DNA from: Mycobacterium numidiamassiliense
Lineage (GTDB): Bacteria > Actinomycetota > Actinomycetes > Mycobacteriales > Mycobacteriaceae
NCBI RefSeq assembly: GCF_900157365.1
Contig: NZ_FUEZ01000004.1
Coordinates: forward strand, 2,033,066-2,097,065
DNA length: 64,000 nt
Reading direction: 5' to 3'
The first letter of the stretch is position 1; every line of letters starts with the position of its first letter. The notes beneath the pieces were generated by a model, which saw nothing but the letters and a program-made list of their open reading frames with translations, had not been told where the DNA came from and did no database searches. Shown here piece by piece: positions 62,366 through 64,000 of this stretch. The position numbers and the translations under genes were made by a program.

Positions 62366-63116
62366 GACGACGTTCCTGGCTGAAGGCGCGATCGAGGTCG
62401 GCGAGCACACACACGCCACCTGGCTTGGGCTGACCGTCAACACCGACACGATTCTGTCGACCGGAATCGCTGCCGTCATCGTGCTCGCGCTGGCCTTCTT
62501 CCTGCGCGCCAAGATCACTTCGACCGGCGTCCCCAGCGGAGTGCAGTTGTTCTGGGAGGCCATCACCGTCCAGATGCGCGATCAGATCGAGGCGGCCGTC
62601 GGGATGCGGATCGCGCCGTTCGTATTGCCGCTGGCGGTCACCATCTTCGTGTTCATCCTGATCTCCAACTGGCTGTCGGTGCTGCCGCTGCAGTACACCG
62701 ATAAGTCCGGGCGCACCACCGAGTTGCTCAGCTCGGCGGCGGCGGACATCAATTACGTTCTGGCGCTGGCCCTTTTCGTCTTCGTCTGCTACCACATCGC
62801 GGGGATCTGGCGCCGTGGGATCGTGGGTCACCCGCTGGCGGTGCTCAAGGGTCACGTGGCGTTCCTGGCGCCGATCAACCTGGTCGAAGAGCTCGCGAAG
62901 CCAATCTCGTTGTCGCTGCGACTTTTCGGGAACATCTTCGCCGGTGGCATCTTGGTTGCGCTGATCGCGCTCTTCCCGCCGTACATCATGTGGGCGCCGA
63001 ACGCAATCTGGAAAGCTTTCGACTTGTTCGTCGGCGCAATTCAGGCGTTCATCTTCTCGATCCTGACCATCTTGTATTTCAGCCAAGCCATGGAGCTCGA
63101 CGAACACCATGACTGA
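62358..63116 (+). CDS. atpB: F0F1 ATP synthase subunit a
   Basis: 252 residues. Membrane protein with the essential Arg in LAKPISLSLRLFGNIFAGG and the last helix FIFSILTILYF. Forms the proton half-channels against the c-ring. A 27-codon frame overlaps its stop and runs to the atpE start. Confidence 0.94.
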   Translation: MTETTFLAEGAIEVGEHTHATWLGLTVNTDTILSTGIAAVIVLALAFFLRAKITSTGVPSGVQLFWEAITVQMRDQIEAAVGMRIAPFVLPLAVTIFVFILISNWLSVLPLQYTDKSGRTTELLSSAAADINYVLALALFVFVCYHIAGIWRRGIVGHPLAVLKGHVAFLAPINLVEELAKPISLSLRLFGNIFAGGILVALIALFPPYIMWAPNAIWKAFDLFVGAIQAFIFSILTILYFSQAMELDEHHD

Positions 63117-63192
63117 GATCTTCATGAATTGGATTGAGCCGCACATCATTACAGAAAGCCTGGTAGACCACTACCAGATAAAAGGAGGATAA
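63109..63192 (+). CDS. Possible 27-residue small protein between atpB and atpE
   Basis: ATG 63109 overlaps the atpB stop; frame reads MTEIFMNWIEPHIITESLVD and ends TAA 2 bp before the atpE ATG. Its last codons (KGG) are the atpE ribosome site AAAGGAGG. It could couple atpE translation to atpB. No homologue known to me. Confidence 0.3.
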   Translation: MTEIFMNWIEPHIITESLVDHYQIKGG

Positions 63193-63194
63193 GA

Positions 63195-63446
63195 ATGGCT
63201 CTGGACCCCCAAGTCGCTGCCGCTGCTCTCATCGGTGGTGGACTGATCATGGGTGGCGGTGCAATCGGCGCCGGCATCGGTGACGGCATTGCTGGTAACG
63301 CGTTGGTTGCGGGTATCGCACGGCAGCCCGAGGCGCAAGGCCGGCTGTTTACGCCGTTCTTCATTACCGTCGGTCTGGTTGAGGCCGCGTACTTCATCAA
63401 CCTGGCGTTCATGGCGTTGTTCGTCTTCGCCACACCCGTCGGCTAG
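63195..63446 (+). CDS. atpE: F0F1 ATP synthase subunit c
   Basis: 83 residues, strong AAAGGAGG site. Hairpin with GGGAIGAGIGDGIAGNAL, polar loop ARQPEAQGRLF and the essential Glu in GLVEAAYFINL (Glu63 here). This is the bedaquiline target; the residues around the Glu are of the susceptible M. tuberculosis type (Ala-Ala-Tyr, not the Met of M. xenopi). Confidence 0.96.
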   Translation: MALDPQVAAAALIGGGLIMGGGAIGAGIGDGIAGNALVAGIARQPEAQGRLFTPFFITVGLVEAAYFINLAFMALFVFATPVG

Positions 63447-63455
63447 ATCGCTGTG

Positions 63456-63962
63456 ATGGGCGACGCGAGCCTGAGCATTCTGGCATCACGCCAGGTAGCA
63501 GAGGGAGGCAACAACTTCCTCGTTCCCAACGGCACCTTTTTCTTCGTGCTGGCCATCTTCCTAGTCGTGCTCGGCATCATCGGCACGTTCGTCGTGCCGC
63601 CGATCCTGAAGGTGTTGCGCGAGCGCGACGCCATGGTCGCCAAGACCGTTGCCGACAACAGGAAAGCGACTGAGCAGTTCGAAGCGGCGCAGGCCGACTA
63701 CGAAAAGGCGATGAAGGAAGCTCGAGTCCAGGCGTCGTCCTACCGCGACAACGCCCGGGCCGAGGGTCGCAAGGCGGTTGAGGACGCCCGCGCCCAAGCG
63801 GAGCAACAGGTCTCGTCGACGTTACTGTTGGCCGCCGAACAATTGAAGCGGGAGAGGGACTCCGTGGAACTGGATCTGCGTGCCAACGTGGCCGGCATGT
63901 CGGCGACGTTGGCCAGCCGCATCCTCGGTGTCGACGTCACTACCTCTACCGCGGCGAGGTAA
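63456..63962 (+). CDS. atpF: F0F1 ATP synthase subunit b
   Basis: 168 residues from ATG 63456 (GTG 63453 possible). One membrane helix (FFFVLAIFLVVLGIIGTFVV) then a long charged coiled coil (VLRERDAMVAKTVADNR onward), forming the stator stalk. Starts 9 bp after atpE. Confidence 0.94.
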   Translation: MGDASLSILASRQVAEGGNNFLVPNGTFFFVLAIFLVVLGIIGTFVVPPILKVLRERDAMVAKTVADNRKATEQFEAAQADYEKAMKEARVQASSYRDNARAEGRKAVEDARAQAEQQVSSTLLLAAEQLKRERDSVELDLRANVAGMSATLASRILGVDVTTSTAAR

Positions 63963-63969
63963 ATCAAAT

Positions 63970-64000
63970 ATGTCGACGTTTATCGGACAGCTGATCGGGT
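63970..64000 (+). CDS. atpH: ATP synthase subunit b-delta (start only)
   Basis: First ten codons, MSTFIGQLIG, match the N-terminus of mycobacterial AtpH, a b-delta fusion. It runs off the window 8 bp after atpF. Confidence 0.8.
   Translation, partial: MSTFIGQLIG

Overview
The window is high-GC actinobacterial DNA with many GTG starts and ATGA/GTGA gene overlaps. Its gene order follows the Mycobacterium tuberculosis Rv1261c-Rv1307 segment (amiB2, Rv1264 cyclase, pknH-embR, lprB-lprC, opp, canA, cysDN, argS-lysA-thr, rho, rpmE, prfA, atp). With a MIRU-type repeat and a 13E12-family gene, this points to a Mycobacterium, probably a slow grower other than M. tuberculosis. The synteny is recalled from memory, not from a search.

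Layout. 1-4.6 kb: the end of a luciferase-like oxidoreductase and a very large membrane GGDEF/GGDEF/EAL protein. 4.7-9.5 kb: Ddn-like and HIT proteins, amiB2, a deoxyinosine glycosylase, a pH-sensing type adenylyl cyclase and a putative DNA-binding protein with a striking operator-like leader. 9.6-12.8 kb: pknH and embR; pknH is split by a sequence almost identical to a Tn5/Nextera mosaic end, probably an assembly artefact. 13-18.6 kb: an asymmetric ABC exporter pair, lipoproteins LprB/LprC and a SixA phosphatase. 18.6-25.3 kb: a 13E12-family HNH gene, an SbcD/SbcC-like pair without a zinc hook, and an alpha/beta hydrolase. 25.3-34.7 kb: the opp peptide importer, carbonic anhydrase CanA, and sulfate activation (cysD, cysNC), followed by an Rrf2 regulator.

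35.2-48.2 kb is accessory compared with M. tuberculosis and stops at a tRNA-Arg(CCG) gene. It holds VOC proteins, an F420-type oxidoreductase, an FkbM methyltransferase, a K+ channel, a Nudix hydrolase, small secreted proteins, and a TetR-associated redox cluster (epimerase, two SDRs, CMD protein, Ddn-like protein) with two apparently leaderless promoters. A tautomerase in a visibly lower-GC patch sits beside the tRNA.

48.5-64 kb is core: argS-lysA-hom-thrC-thrB, then rho, rpmE and prfA-prmC-threonylcarbamoyl-AMP synthase-wecA, then atpI-atpB-atpE-atpF-atpH, running off the right edge. Terminator hairpins follow rho and rpmE. Two 53-bp MIRU-like repeats form a ladder of coupled small reading frames between prmC and the next gene. 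No rRNA, CRISPR array or intact insertion sequence was seen.
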